Shown piece by piece: positions 38,457-49,703 of a stretch of DNA of 64,000 nucleotides. The DNA comes from Closterium sp. Naga37s-1. Lineage: Eukaryota; Streptophyta; Zygnematophyceae; Desmidiales; Closteriaceae. Position 1 is the first letter of the stretch; each line of letters begins with the position of its first letter. Both the position numbers and the translations under genes were made by a program. The stretch lies in the NCBI GenBank assembly GCA_947471745.1, contig CANJKZ010000778.1:413501-477500 (forward strand). The letters are read 5' to 3'. The notes under the pieces are model-generated. The model saw nothing but the letters and a program-made list of their open reading frames with translations, was not told where the DNA came from and ran no database searches.

Positions 38457-41400
38457 CCTCCGTCCCCCCTTGACGCTCCCTTCCCCTCTCCATTTCCCCC
38501 TTCAGACGTACCCCCTATAATCAGACTCGCTAGCGGCCGCATGACGTACGGCTCTCGACCCACCCCAATGACGAGGTTGTTCTGCTTCTGCACATAGTAG
38601 AGCACGTGCTTCTCTTTCTTCTCCAACCCTGCCTTCTTCACATTAGCACTTCTCACTCCTGCTTGCATATCCAAGCTATCTTCAACCTCCCCACCCCCTG
38701 CCATCACCTCCCCTTTCCACCCTTCCTCCTCACACACACTGCACCTTCCCCCTATAGTAGCCTAGAAAACCTTGTTTACACTCTCGATCTCCACCTCCTT
38801 ACCCAACTCCATGCCTTGCAGGTCCTTCGCCTGTTTGCTCTTCCTCACATCTGACCTCGTGCTTTCCCCTGCCGTGTCAGCAGCCACGTCTCTTATGATC
38901 TCTGCTTGCGTGTCCTCGAAGAATGCCAGCCTGGCAGCTACGTGGTGGCTGATGCTGACGTGGGGGATGAGGTTGGTGACGTGGCAGAGATGCAGCGAGG
39001 GCCAGCGCATGAGGAATCGGGTGGCCTGGGCCCGCACCAGCGCACCTGAGGAGGTGGAGAGCGGTAAAGCGCGGTGGAGTGGGGTGGAATGCAATGGGAT
39101 GTGAAGCAGGTGAGGTTAGGAAACGAGAGAGGGGGGTTACAAGAGGAGAGGGTTGAAGATGGGAGGAGGAATGGCATACATTTGTTGTGGTTAAGGATGT
39201 AGCAGGAAATGTGGCTGCAAGTGAGCACACACACTCACCTGAGGCACGGAGAGGGAGGGGTTGTCAGGAGTGGGGGGGCGGCATGTTGGGCAGTACAGTG
39301 TATCTGGACGCTGCAGGTGAGGCGCTCCCCATTTGCTGTAGAGCGAGGGACACGTGATGTGATGAGTAAGAAAGTGTGAAATAAAACAAGAAGGATGGAT
39401 CACGGATGGATGGCGAACAAAAAAAATGGGACGCACAAAAGAGCCACCCACGTGGCGACAGCCGCGCGGTGCCGTTTCGAGCCTATTCGTGGAGCGGGCT
39501 AAGTGGGGTCTGAAGTGGAGACAGACTCTGGGCTCCACAGGTAGACAATCGCAGCATGCAGTTACAACTCGTTGTGGTCAAAGTCGATGTGCAGACAGAC
39601 AGTGCGCTCCACATATGGGGATGAGGAGACGAGAGATGCAGAGTAGACATAAATACTACAGACGGACAGACAGGCACTCACGTGGCAACAGCAGCGTGCA
39701 GCTTGAGCTTGTTGTGGTCGAAGTCGGGGTGCAGACAGATGCACGTACGCATGCATGCATGCATGCACAAGCGCGCGTGCACACACACTCACGTGACGAC
39801 AGCAGTGTGCAGTTTCAGTTCGTTGTGGTCAAAGTCGGGGTGCAGACAGACAAGGGGCTCCGCTGAGAGGGCCACATTGCGAATGTGCGTGCCGCTGCAC
39901 CACGACCGCAGTGAACCGCTCTGCATCTCCTTCTGAGCGCGCTTGGAGCAGTCAGAGGAGGCGATGGGGGAGAAGTAGCACCCCCATTGGCCCTGCTTGC
40001 CCATGGCTGGAGGGCGGGATGTAGGGAGGGAACAGAGGAACAACCCCAGCAGCGCATGCATCACATGCGCCAATGAGCACGCATCACATGCACCAATGAG
40101 CACGCATCACATGCACCAATGAGCACACATCACATGCACCGATGAGCATGCATCAGATGCATCGATGAGCACGCATCACATGCACCAATGAGCACGCATC
40201 ACATGCACCAATGAGCATCCAACACGTGCACCTGCTTTTTCCCTGCTTGCAACAATAGATGTGCATCACATCTGATTAGATCAAAACGCACGCACCTTTA
40301 CAAGCAGACTTGTTGGCATAGCTGAAGGAGCCAGAGACTGGGACGAGCACTCGCCCTGTCTCCACTGCCAACCCCAGCAGCGCACCCATCAAATGCACCT
40401 GCAGAGCCAGCCCCTCCAAACCTCCCAACCCTTGCGAACCACTGTCCAGCACCCAGGGCACAATGAGCAGGCGTTTTCCATCGCAAAAGCCCGGGGGGAA
40501 CTGCGAGAGCCAGATGTCGCGCTGCACGGAGCGCGTGAGAGCCAAATTGCTGTCGTTCGGGCCGTACACCTGGTGAAGAGGGGAGGAGAGAAAGGGGGGA
40601 GGTAATGGAGTGAGGTGGGACCATGGGGTGGAAAAGGCTGGGCGCGCATACCTGGGGAAGGGGAAGGGAGGAGCGCACACCTGCGGAAGGGGAAGGGAGG
40701 TGCGCACATCAAAAACACATTCCTAAACTCTAGAATTAGTCAAAACCCCCAACCGGAAACCCTGACTATGCCGAGCAGAGCTCGTGACTCCCACGACAAT
40801 ACTTACCAGGCAGGCACCCACCAACCCAACCCAACCACCCCCACCCCACCCACCCACCCACCCGCTCACCCATGGTGGTTGCGGCGAGCATCCACAACAG
40901 GACGAGCCGTTGCCGCCCGACACCGCCCACGCCACCCCGGCCCTCTCGGCGCCCTGTTTGGCGGACGTGCGGGTGGTGCTGTCCTCCAGGTGGGCGGGCG
41001 GCGGGAGGTTGCGCGCGAGGGAGATGGCCTTGGGCGGCAGCAGAGAGGGGGAGTCCAGCCCGTAGGCTGACTGCCATGCCTGCATGTGGGCAGGGGGAGA
41101 TGGGGACCATGAGATGGAGTCAGATATTTCGGGTTGGGAAGGTCCCTGTGGAAGAGAGATGGAATTGGGGGGCAGCAGAGAGGGGGATTCCAGGCCATAG
41201 GCGAACTGCCCATGCCTGCATGTGGGCAGGAAGAGACAGGGGCATGGACGAGTTATGCGAGGAGAAAGGTGAGGGCAGGGGAGTGAAGTTGAGGGCAGGA
41301 GAAGGCGAGGGCAGGGGAAGGTGAGGGCAGGGGAAGGTGAGGGCAGGGGAAGGTGAGGGCAGGGGAAGGTGAGGGCAGGGGAAGGCGCGGGCAGGGGAGG

Positions 41401-41826
41401 CGCGGGCAGAAGAAGGCGCGGGCAGGAGAGGGCGCAGGCAGGAGAGGGTGCGGGCAGGGAAGGCGCCGACAAGGGAGGGAATGCGTGGACAGGGTTAGAC
41501 GCCGGCAGGGAATGGCGCGGGCGGGGGAAGGGGCGGCCGGGGGAAGGCGCGGGCACGGGAAGCGTGGGCGGCGGAAGGAGCGGGCAGGGGAAGGAACGGG
41601 CGGGGGAAGGAGCGGGCGGTAGAAGGCGCGGGCGGGGGAAGGCGCTGGCGGCGCCCCAACGTGCCTTATGCAGCATTGCTATTCGCTCCATCTGGTTCGT
41701 ATCTCCCACCACCCCCACCGTCATCGTCCCGCCGCTCCTCGGTTCTGCCGCCGCGAATGGCCGAAACGTAAGGCCAGTCAATTGGAAAAGTAGCAGCGAG
41801 GCGAGAAGAGCGAGGGGCGGCGCCAT
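38457..41826 (-). CDS. secreted glycosyltransferase-like protein, multi-exon, 3' truncated
   Basis: Probable exons on the complement: 41661-41826 (signal peptide MAPPLALLASLLLFQ), 40870-41079, 40296-40569, 39793-40006, 39239-39335, 38803-39045, and part of 38457-38640. The third exon reads QRDIWLSQFPPGFCDGKRLL, then VLVPVSGSFSYANKSACK; the fourth GQWGCYFSPIASSDC; the sixth RAQATRFLMRWPS. This order recalls plant proteins with fucosyltransferase-like folds, but I am not certain of the family. Splice phases between the fifth and sixth exons do not fit perfectly, so an exon is missing or misplaced. The copia A LTR cuts the last exon. Introns hold minisatellites and decayed exon copies. Confidence 0.5.
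39545..39760 (-). repeat. decayed copies of an exon 3' end with its splice donor
   Basis: 39677-39740 and about 39545-39605 repeat the end of the exon at 39793-40006 (CGTTGTGGTCAAAGTCGGGG and neighbours, encoding HPDFDHNEL-type text). The nearer copy also repeats the CACTCAC donor complement. Spacing is about 110-130 bases. Confidence 0.75.
40057..40225. repeat. 23-bp minisatellite
   Basis: About seven units of GCATCACATGCACCAATGAG plus three bases, in the intron between the exons at 40006 and 40296. Confidence 0.85.
41120..41250 (-). repeat. decayed copy of an exon 5' end with its acceptor
   Basis: Repeats 40985-41110 at about 138 bases offset. It encodes FAYGLESPSLLPPNSISL where the exon has SAYGLDSPSLLPPKAISL, and both are preceded by the same CCTGCATGTGGG acceptor complement. 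Confidence 0.75.
41270..41430. repeat. 16-bp minisatellite
   Basis: Units of GGGCAGGGGAAGGTGA, about eight copies, grading into purine-rich sequence up to 41640. It lies in the first intron of the glycosyltransferase-like gene. Confidence 0.8.
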
Positions 41827-42061
41827 GGCGGTTAGGCGGCAAAAACACGGTTATCGATGATTTGATAGGAACGCGCTCGAAGTTTGTCACTGTGAAGTGT
41901 TTATTCCCTCTGGATCGTACAAACCTCCCGTGCCGAAATCCGCTCGTTTCGCAGCATTTTCATTCATGCTAGTGTAACCCTAAGGCGTTGTGCTGTAGGC
42001 ATTATTGGTGCCGCACAAATTACGCAATTGATGTAATTTCAGTGACATGTACATATACATC
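41827..42061. other. upstream region of the glycosyltransferase-like gene
   Basis: 235 bases between the signal-peptide ATG (41826) and the copia H break. No gene; presumably promoter. Confidence 0.45.
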
Positions 42062-43292
42062 ACCCGCACTGCCCCTCTCCCTTCCCCGCCGCTCTTCCTC
42101 GCACCAGGTCCTCCTCCGGTAGACCCCCTCCCCCCTCAGGGTCCTGCTCCCTCAGGTGTGTCCCAGGTAGACCCTGTCGAGGCTGTCGAGGTAGCTGTCG
42201 ACTCTGGTGCTACTAGAGGTGCTGCGTCTAAGGGTGCTACGCCTGCGGGTGCGGGGCCTGGGAGTGCTGAGCTTGAGCGTGCTGAGCCTGTGGTTGCTGA
42301 GTCTGAGGATGCGGAGCTTGGGGGTGCTGAGCCTGAGCGTGCGGAGCCTGGGGGTGCTGAGCCTAAGCGTACTGCGCCTGGGGGTGCTGAGCGTGAGCGT
42401 GCGGAGCCTTGGGGTGCTGAGCCTGGGGGTACTGAGCCTGGGGGTGCTGAGCCTGAGCGTGCTGCGCCTAGGGGTACTTTGTCTTCTAGAGGTCCTTCGG
42501 GTGTCTTGTCACGTCGGGAGACGCTCTCTCCACCGCAGCTGCGCGAGTGGTTTGCTCGGCCCTGGAGCCTCCGGAGTGGTGCTGCTGGAGCTGGAGCTTC
42601 GGGAGGTGCTGGAGCCGCTGGTCCCGGAGGTGCTCGTATTGGAGGTACTGGCGCTGCTGGGGCTAGAGGTGCTGCTGGAGCTGGAGCTGCTGGAGGTACT
42701 GCTGGAGCTGGAGCTACTGGAGGTATTGGAGCTGCTAGAGGTGCTGCTGGAGCTGGAGCTGCTGGAGGTACTGGAGCTGCTGGAGGTACTGGAGCTGCTG
42801 GAGCTGGAGGTGCTGCTGCAGCTGGAGCTGGAGGTGCTGTTGGAGCTGGAGCTGCTAGAGGTGCTGCTGGAGCTGGAGCTGCTGGAGGTACTGGTGCTGT
42901 CGGCGCTGGTTCTGGAGGTGCTATACAGCCGCGACCGTACTTCGTTCCACTCCTTCAGCAGGTTCTTGGTCTCCCGCCTTCTACTGACCTTACTCCTCCC
43001 TTACTGTGTCCACCGCCTGACTAGTCCCAGCCGCAGTTACAGCCAGCCTCCCCACTGCCTGCTCCCTCTCCTTACACTGAGCAGCCCGAAGGTCTTACAG
43101 AGCGTCGTGAGCCTGCGTCTCGTCCTGCGTCGCCTGTTCGCGCTGTTCGCACTGGTCATCGTGTTCCGCGTCAGCGTCTTCCTCCTGTCCCCGGCACGCA
43201 CCAGATGGCACTTCGTCCTTCCTCTGTTCCACTGCGTGTCCCTCTGCCGTCTCCTCCTGCGTCCTCCCTTGCTGACGGCCTAGACCCGGAGT
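42062..43292 (+). pseudogene. copia H linker region
   Basis: Open to 43024 with PPQGPAPSGVSQVDPVEAVE, GGAEPERAE-type repeats, one PQLREWFARPWSLRSG motif, then Gly/Ala repeats. A stop at 43022 (CPPPD then TAG) and a frame change follow. A leucine-rich frame 42207-43283 over the same DNA is a compositional shadow. Confidence 0.8.
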
Positions 43293-43437
43293 CTGGCTTA
43301 CTTCGTTTTTTTTTTTATATATATTAAATTGAAAGAATACACCGTAGTGAGCAAGTGTATAAAATCAACTACAGTCGTAACTGTGCTTGAGGGGAGCAGT
43401 GTGAGCCGAACCCTAAAGGGTACTTGTGCCACGTGCC

Positions 43438-44673
43438 CTACGCTGCTTGGACCAAATGGCTGCAAAGCCGCTTGTCCATCTCCACTTCCTCCCATCCACG
43501 ACCGTGATGTTGCCAAACAGTCGCTGCTCGTCCGCCAGTAGCCTTGCCCACTTTGCTCTTCCGGGTGACTCCCGCCCCTTTCCAAAATTTTGTCCGCTGC
43601 TCTCTCAGGTAGATTCTTGCATGCAGATAGAAAGCCCGCTCAATTCGTCGCAGAACTCGGCGCGCTCTAAATTTCCTTCCACGAAACACCGCTTCACATC
43701 TTTCCACCCAGATCTGATGTAGGCCAATAGCAGCCAAAGTTGCCTCTGGGAAGGCTGAGTCAGAACCAGCACGCTTGAATAGCATGTCACCCAACGAGGC
43801 AATGCGGAGAGCCGGGTTCATCATGCGCAGGGCCCACAGGATTGAGGTGGTGATCGATTGAATTACCGGGCAGGTGAAGAGGTAGTGCTCAAGGGTTTCC
43901 TCCTCGCTACAGTATGGGCAGACAGGCTTGCAGCGGAGGAAGGCCACCCTCTCTCCCACCTGAAGATTGAGGCCGTGGATTCTTAACAGCACACTACGTG
44001 GACGGTTGGGAATCACCCGCGAGTCCCTGATGGCAATGATTCTCCTCCAGTCGATACTCTTGCCCCACCTGCTCCCCCACTTCGCTTGCTTGTTGGATGC
44101 TTGGCCAGAGCCCCAAAATTTCCTCATCTGCTTCAGCGAGAAGATCCCCTCGCTCAAGACGTACGGTAACGGTTGCTGCTGTGAGGCAGCCGAGCTATCC
44201 CCTCCAGTTGCCACTGGTGCCTTCTTCCAATCTTCTGGCACTGCTTCCAACGCCTTGAGCGCCAACCTCGCCGGCTCTATCTCCCTCAGTTCCGTTTTCA
44301 ACTGCTCCAACGACTTGAAAGCAGGAGCCCCATCCGCCCCAGTGCACCTCAGCTTCCCCAGGTTCCAATCCTTAAGCCGCGCTGCTGATTTCTGCCCTCC
44401 CAGCGGTGTCTTTCCGTTGGGCAGAATGCGCCGGTTGAACAGAATCGGTTCCCGCGCCACATCTGCTGCTTCTTGCGCTAGAGGCCGCTCGCCCAACGGC
44501 GACTTCAGGATGGTTTCACAGATCATTTTCCACCGAGTCCCCCTGCCTGTCCAGTGGCGGATGAGGTTCTTGTGGGCCGTGAAAGAGTTCACCCCCATCG
44601 GTAGTTCCGCTGCTTTTATGATGATGTCCTTTTTCAGCAGATTGGTTTCGCCGCTCGTCTCGCCGAGAGGCAA
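43438..44673 (-). pseudogene. LINE-2 ORF2 C-terminal region with zf-RVT
   Basis: Open frame of 411 codons. SFTAHKNLIRHWTGRGTRWK near the start; GERVAFLRCKPVCPYCSEEE and LEHYLFTCPV form the zinc-binding zf-RVT domain typical of plant LINEs; a basic tail ends the protein. It joins the RT frame by a frameshift near 44650. Confidence 0.85.
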
Positions 44674-45422
44674 GCTAATAGGATTCCCGGGTCTCGCATT
44701 CCTAGTCCTTCCAGCTCCCTTGGCAGGTACACCAGCTCCCGGCGCCAGAGGATAAACCCCTTTGCAGAGGTCGGACGGTTCGCCGAGACGAAGTTGTGCA
44801 ACGACCTATTAATCTCCAACCAGATGTCGTCCGGCGGAGGGTAGACCTGAGCCTGGAAAGAGATCTTCGGTGAGATGTAGCTGTTCACCACCGACCCTCT
44901 CGCGGTTTCCGTCAGATACTTTTCATGCCACTTCTGCAGCTTCCCCGTAATGTCTTCTAACGCCTTTTCCCATGTCGGTATGCAGCTGCCATTCGGCGTG
45001 ATCCAGACCCCCAGAAGACGTTCTGCTTCATCAGCTGCCGCCCACTTGAAACCGTCGGATGCGATCGGGTGCGAGATGAGGTTTACCCCCAGCGGCATCA
45101 CCACCGATTTCCCCTTGTTCGTCGCCAGGCCAGATTCCTTCTCAAACTTGGTGAGCGCCTTTACCGCTTTCTTGATCTGGTTCTTCCCCTGCAGGACCAG
45201 TGTTGCGTCGTCGGCATACCCTAGGTATGCCAGCCTCTGCCCCGCCAGACTGAGCCCCAGTTTCCTTTTTTCCACCAGCTGCGCTAACGGCTCCACAGCG
45301 CATAGGAAGAGGTAAGGGGCGAGAGGGCAACCTTGCCTGACCCCCGACCGCACCTGTATTCTCTCACTCAACCACCCATTGATTAACAGCTTCGTTGTGG
45401 TGCCGACATGCGAGACTTCCAC
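44634..45422 (-). pseudogene. LINE-2 reverse transcriptase, second half
   Basis: RSGVRQGCPLAPYLFLCAVE and LGYADDATLVLQ (catalytic YADD) are diagnostic. LLGVWITPNGSCIPTWEKAL and SFQAQVYPPPDDIWLEIN follow. The first RT half, including the palm Asp block seen in LINE-1, is missing: the upstream frame ends at KSPGSDEAG and is followed by a stop. Confidence 0.88.
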
Positions 45423-46142
45423 CTACCCAGCTTCGTCGCTGCCCGGAGATTTCCGTACCGCCATCGCCTTAAAAGCCACTTTTACTTCCTCCTCTGTCCA
45501 GTCCGCCTCCAATTCCCTTGCTGCATCCCGTGAGAGGATCCTGGCCGGAGCTGGGTTCCACTTCCTTGTACACCGCCGGCGGTCCTCGCTGAAGATACCA
45601 GAGAAAAGCTCGATGGCAGCGACCAGAATGCCCTTGGTGTCCGTGATTACCGACCCGTTTATTTTCAGCTCCTCTGTCTGCGTCTTAGATTTCCGCGCTT
45701 GAATCTTCCCCGATAGGTGTTTTGAAGCTATTTCACCAACCATCTCCTCCTTTGTCCCTGCGCAGATGTGCATACGTTCCCTCCGCTCCGCGTGGTACTC
45801 CTTCAGCTGCTTCACTTTGGATTCCAGAAGCTCCCCGTGGGCAAAACCGTGGGGGTCCGCCATGGCCTCCTGCCTTAGCCTGGCGACGGCAGCAGCAAGG
45901 TGTGAGGTGGTAGCGCGGACTCGTTTGCCTTCCTCCCGAGCGTAAGACCGGAGACCTGCGTTCAACCTTGAGGTGAGAAGTTCAAAGCTGGTGCCGTCGA
46001 TTACCCGCGTCCACTTCACAGTGGCATTAATGATCTTCTTAACACCCGGTTTATTAATCATGTCAGGCGGCATCTTCCAGAGGCCCAGCCCGGATTTGGC
46101 CTTTGAGGAATAGGCGCAGCCCCATCTTGGCCGCAAAGTCAC
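45423..46142 (-). pseudogene. LINE-2 region between endonuclease and RT
   Basis: Linker rich in charged residues, then DWTEEEVKVAFKAMAVRKSP, the usual start of a LINE RT (KAPGSDG-like). An internal deletion follows. Frameshifted from the endonuclease near 46110. Confidence 0.8.
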
Positions 46143-46770
46143 GGTCCGAAATGGCCTCCTCTGGCATGATATGAGCCGCGGTCTCTAGGTGAGGTAAGAG
46201 TGAGTGAGAGAGAAGAATGCGGTCTATTCTAGAGCTCGCCGCCTTCGCTCTCAAGTAAAATGTAAACTCCTTCCTAGGATGCAGGGTCCTAAACGCATCT
46301 GAGATCTGAAAAGCGCTATAGCAGCGGAAGAGCCTATCATTCTCGTAAGAACTGCCTAGCTTGGAGAACTTGTCACGGGTCGGGTTTTCTACAAGATTCA
46401 GATCACCGGCTATGATAAGGTGAGACGAGGGGGAAATATGGTCCAAGATCGGGCCGAATGTGTGTGTGACAAAACTGTTCCTGGCGGCCGAGTCGGCTGG
46501 GAAATAGACACCTAAAACTATAATTTCTGTTCCTAAACCGGCTGCGCAGACTTACAGTATTCTACCGGACGGGTGTGCGACGACGTCTCTAAGACTAAAG
46601 TGAGGATTTCTGCAAAGGAGCGCTACACCACTGGCTTTCGTCGGAGCGGGTGACGCTGCTACGGTGAAAGAGGTAAGCGAGCTCCAGTAAGTGTGGTTGG
46701 AAGCTAACCTAGTGTCTGTCAGTATAACAAAGTCTGCTGCTGTTCTAGCCCAGTCCAGTGTCCTAGCTTG
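46063..46770 (-). pseudogene. LINE-2 AP-like endonuclease (5' partial)
   Basis: GVALLCRNPHFSLRDVV, LIIAGDLNLVENP (GDLN catalytic motif) and SSRIDRILLSHSLL (RIDRI motif), ending DRDF-like before the frameshift. One in-frame TAA occurs after PSGRIL near 46553. The upstream end is the LINE's 5' truncation. Confidence 0.85.
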
Positions 46771-46783
46771 CTGGCTTACTTCG

Positions 46784-48173
46784 TGCTGCCAGCCCTACTG
46801 TCACACGTCTCCTAGCCACTATTCTCACTGACCCTTCGTTTGAGTCCACTGCTGCGTCTGCCCTAGTTGCTGAGCTTGTTGACTTTGCTGTTACATGTCG
46901 TCTCGACTACGACGCTAGTCTTGTTTCTGAGTCTGAGTCTGTTTGTCCTCCGTCCGTCGGGGGTAAGTGTGCTCTTGGCACGGACGTCCTTGAGGACAGG
47001 CAGGAGGACTTTGAGTGTTTTGCAGCTGCTTTACCTCATCTCGTGTCCATGCTGATTGCACCTGAGGGAGACCCGGATGCACCAGACATCCCGACCCCGC
47101 GCTCTTACGCAGAGGCGATAAAGGGTCCCTACTCGTCTCAGTGGCAGTCAGCCATGGACGCAGAGATGGCATCCTGGAAGTCCACAGGCACTTACGTCGA
47201 CGAGGTTCCCCCACCTGGGGCGAACATCGTCAGTGGCACGTGGATTTTCAGGGTGAAGCGGCCGCCGGGTTCTCCGCCTGTCTTCAAGGCGCGCTACGTT
47301 GCACGAGGCTTCGGTCAGCGACAGGGAGTTGACTTCTTCCAGACCTTCTCCCCTACCCCAAAGATGACCACTGTTTGGGTGCTGCTGCAAGTCGCCGCTC
47401 AGCGTGACTACGAGCTTCACTCTCTTGACTCCAGCATTGCTTTCCTACAGGGCAGCCTGCACGAGGAGATCTGGCTGCGCCGCCCACCTGGCTTCACTGG
47501 GTCATTTCCTGCAGGTACCCAGTGGAGCTTCCGGCGGCCAGTCTATGGTCTCCTCCAGGCTCCTCATGAGTGGCACGACACACTGAGGACGACTCTTGCG
47601 GCTCTTGGGTTTGCTCCTTCTACTGTTGACCCGTCGCTGTTTCTACGAACCGACACTTCGCTGCCGCCGCTCTACATCCTTGTGTACGTCGACTACTTGG
47701 TCTTTGCCACTGCTGACACTGCTGGACTGGCCCACGTGAAGTCGGAGCTGCAGAAGAGACACACGTGCACATACCTGGGTGAGCTGCGCAGCTATCTTGG
47801 CTTGCAGATCACCCGGGACAGAGCACGGCGCACCATTACCTTGACTCAGTCACACATGGTGCAGCAGGTCCTTCAGCGCTTCGACTTCCAGTACTCCTCG
47901 CCACAGTCCACTCCTCTGCCTACCGGTCACTCGCTCTCAGCTCTGCCTTTGGATGAGTCCGTGGAGCCGAGTGGCCCGTATCCAGAGCTTGTGGGCTGCC
48001 TCATGTACCTGATGACCTGCACTCGACCTGGCCTTCCTTACCCTCTTAGCATCCTTGCACGCTACGTTGCGCCCATGAGACACCGACCAGAGCACTGGAA
48101 GGCCGCTAAGAGGGTGATGCGCTACTTGTGCAGTACGTCGGGCATGGGGCTCGTGCTTGGAGGACGGGCTTGA
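46784..48173 (+). pseudogene. copia H reverse transcriptase and start of RNase H
   Basis: Resumes at the target duplication (ASPTVTRLLATILTDPSF) and runs without a break into RT: FQTFSPTPKMTTVWVLLQVA, DSSIAFLQGSLHEEIW (Asp kept, context changed). The catalytic box reads VYVDYLVF instead of YVDD, which should abolish activity. A TGA at 48171-48173 and a frameshift follow. Confidence 0.85.
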
Positions 48174-48667
48174 GTTGTCCTCACTGGTCACGCAGACGCT
48201 TCTTGGGTTGACGACTTGGCTACGCAGCGTCGTCACAGGGTTACACCTTCAGCCTTGGCTCCGGTTCTGTTTCATGGCGGTCTACCCGCTCGTCCTCTGT
48301 TCTCAGCTCCAGTTGTGAGGCTAAGATCTACGCAGGGGCCATGGCTGTAGAGGAGTTACGCTGGCTCACCTACCTGCTGACCGACTTGGGAGAGCCGCCT
48401 CGTTCTCCTCCAATTCTGTACGTCGACAACAAGGCCATGATTGCCTTGTGTAAGGAGCACATACTGGAGCACAGAACGAAGCACATCGCTCTGCGCTACT
48501 TCCTTGCTCGAGAGTTGCATCAGCGTGGTCAGCTTCATCTTGTTTACGTGGCCTCTCAGGCCAACAATGCTTATATCTTCACCAAGGCACTTCAGCCTTG
48601 TGATCATCAGCGTTTCTGTACTATTCTAGGCCTTGTGCCTACTTGGCCTCAGTTGCTCACTTCTTGA
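48174..48667 (+). pseudogene. copia H RNase H remainder
   Basis: After the frameshift, ELRWLTYLLTDLGEPPRSPP, LYVDNKAMIALCKEHILEH and TKALQPCDHQRFC match copia B. The middle (48180-48340) is frameshifted. 48668-48898 is the untranslated tail with a polypurine tract at its end. Confidence 0.82.
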
Positions 48668-48898
48668 CTTTGCTTGTACTGTGATCTATATACTTATACC
48701 TGCATGCTTACACTTGCTAGGTTGTGATCACTGTACTGCTTGTTCTCCGTTTTATATAATTCTGCATGTGAACTGGCCTTGTGGCCTTTTGCTTGTGCTC
48801 AGAATGCGTAGTGAATTCGTGATCCACCCTGAGCTTGCTTTGCATTTCTTGACTGGTCTTGTGACCTTTTGTTCTCCCCCACTTTGCCTATAGGGGTG

Positions 48899-49028
48899 TG
48901 TCAAACTTATATGCTGCTTATTGTGTAGGCTGTAGTGGGGTAGCCCATATGGGATGCAAGCTAATTAGGGTTTCCTAATTGTACCTATCCTGCTGCTAGT
49001 TCGTTCATTCCTGTTTGTTATTCTGACA
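48899..49028 (+). repeat. 3' LTR of copia H (130 bp)
   Basis: TGTCAAACTTAT...TATTCTGACA, after CCTATAGGGGTG. Related to the 126-bp LTR of copia C. Confidence 0.82.
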
Positions 49029-49069
49029 CCAACCGCTTCTGGGTACCCTCGTACTCACCAACCGCAACT

Positions 49070-49703
49070 TCTGGAAAAGCCTTTGAGAGCGGTTTGGGAT
49101 GAGGCTACAGCTTAGCACATCGTACCAACCCAAAACCAATTGTCAAACGGAGCGGACGAACCAGACCATGGAGCAGCTGATTCGTGCCACGTGCAACGAT
49201 CCGACAACATGGGAGCAGCAGCTGCCACTAATCGAGTTTGCCTACAACAACGCCATGTCAGCAACGACGCAGCAGTCCCCGTTTTACCTGAACTACGGGC
49301 AAAATCTAACAGTGCCTATGACGCCGAGTCTAGACAACCCAACGCTACGCGCACATCAAATTGCGGAGATTCTGCAAGCTGCCCGCACTAGAGCCGCTGA
49401 AGCAATTAAAAATAGAAATGTCATTGCTAAAAGAAATTCTGACCGCCACCACTGCCCAGTCACGTACCATTCAGGAGACTACGTAGTGCTCGACACATAG
49501 AATTTAAGATTGCCCGTCGTACCGAAACTTTGACCACGCCACTATGGACCGTTCCAAATCAGCCAAACGATTACCCCAGTTACTGCCCATTTACTGTTGC
49601 CGACAGACTGGTACATCAGCCCATCGTTCCATGTCAGCTTGCTTCGCCTTACATCCCAACCACAAGCCAGTTGCCTCGTCACCACCCGTCGTCCATCACT
49701 CGC
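49070..49703 (+). pseudogene. gypsy-4 integrase C-terminal part
   Basis: STSYQPKTNCQTERTNQTME holds the catalytic Glu of the integrase core. EQQLPLIEFAYNNAMSATTQ and SPFYLNYGQNLTVP follow. TYHSGDYVVLDT then TAG, NLRLP, another stop and HYGPFQI give the GPF/Y-type region with two nonsense breaks. It leads into the chromodomain beyond the insertion. Confidence 0.85.

Larger units (their letters stand above)
43306..46770 (-). mobile_element. APE-type LINE (LINE-2), 5' truncated, 13-bp target duplication
   Basis: Inserted on the minus strand in copia H. CTGGCTTACTTCG is present at 43293-43305 and 46771-46783. The 3' tail is an A-run on the complement (T-run from 43306). The 5' end falls inside the endonuclease domain. 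Coding order is endonuclease, RT, zinc-knuckle tail. Confidence 0.93.
42062..49028 (+). mobile_element. copia H, 5' truncated, with nested LINE-2
   Basis: Begins inside the integrase-RT linker (PLPSPPLFLAPG), continues across LINE-2 into RT and RNase H, and ends with a 130-bp LTR at 48899-49028. It is the plus-strand relative of copia C. Confidence 0.85.

Noticed and set aside
40615..41320. Proline/arginine-rich plus-strand frames
   Set aside because: Opposite the glycosyltransferase-like exons and intronic repeats; composition follows the repeats.
42207..43283. Long leucine-rich open frame on the plus strand
   Set aside because: It is the shifted reading of the Gly/Ala-repeat linker of copia H; leucine comes from CTG/CTN in the repeat, and the true frame has homology to copia C.
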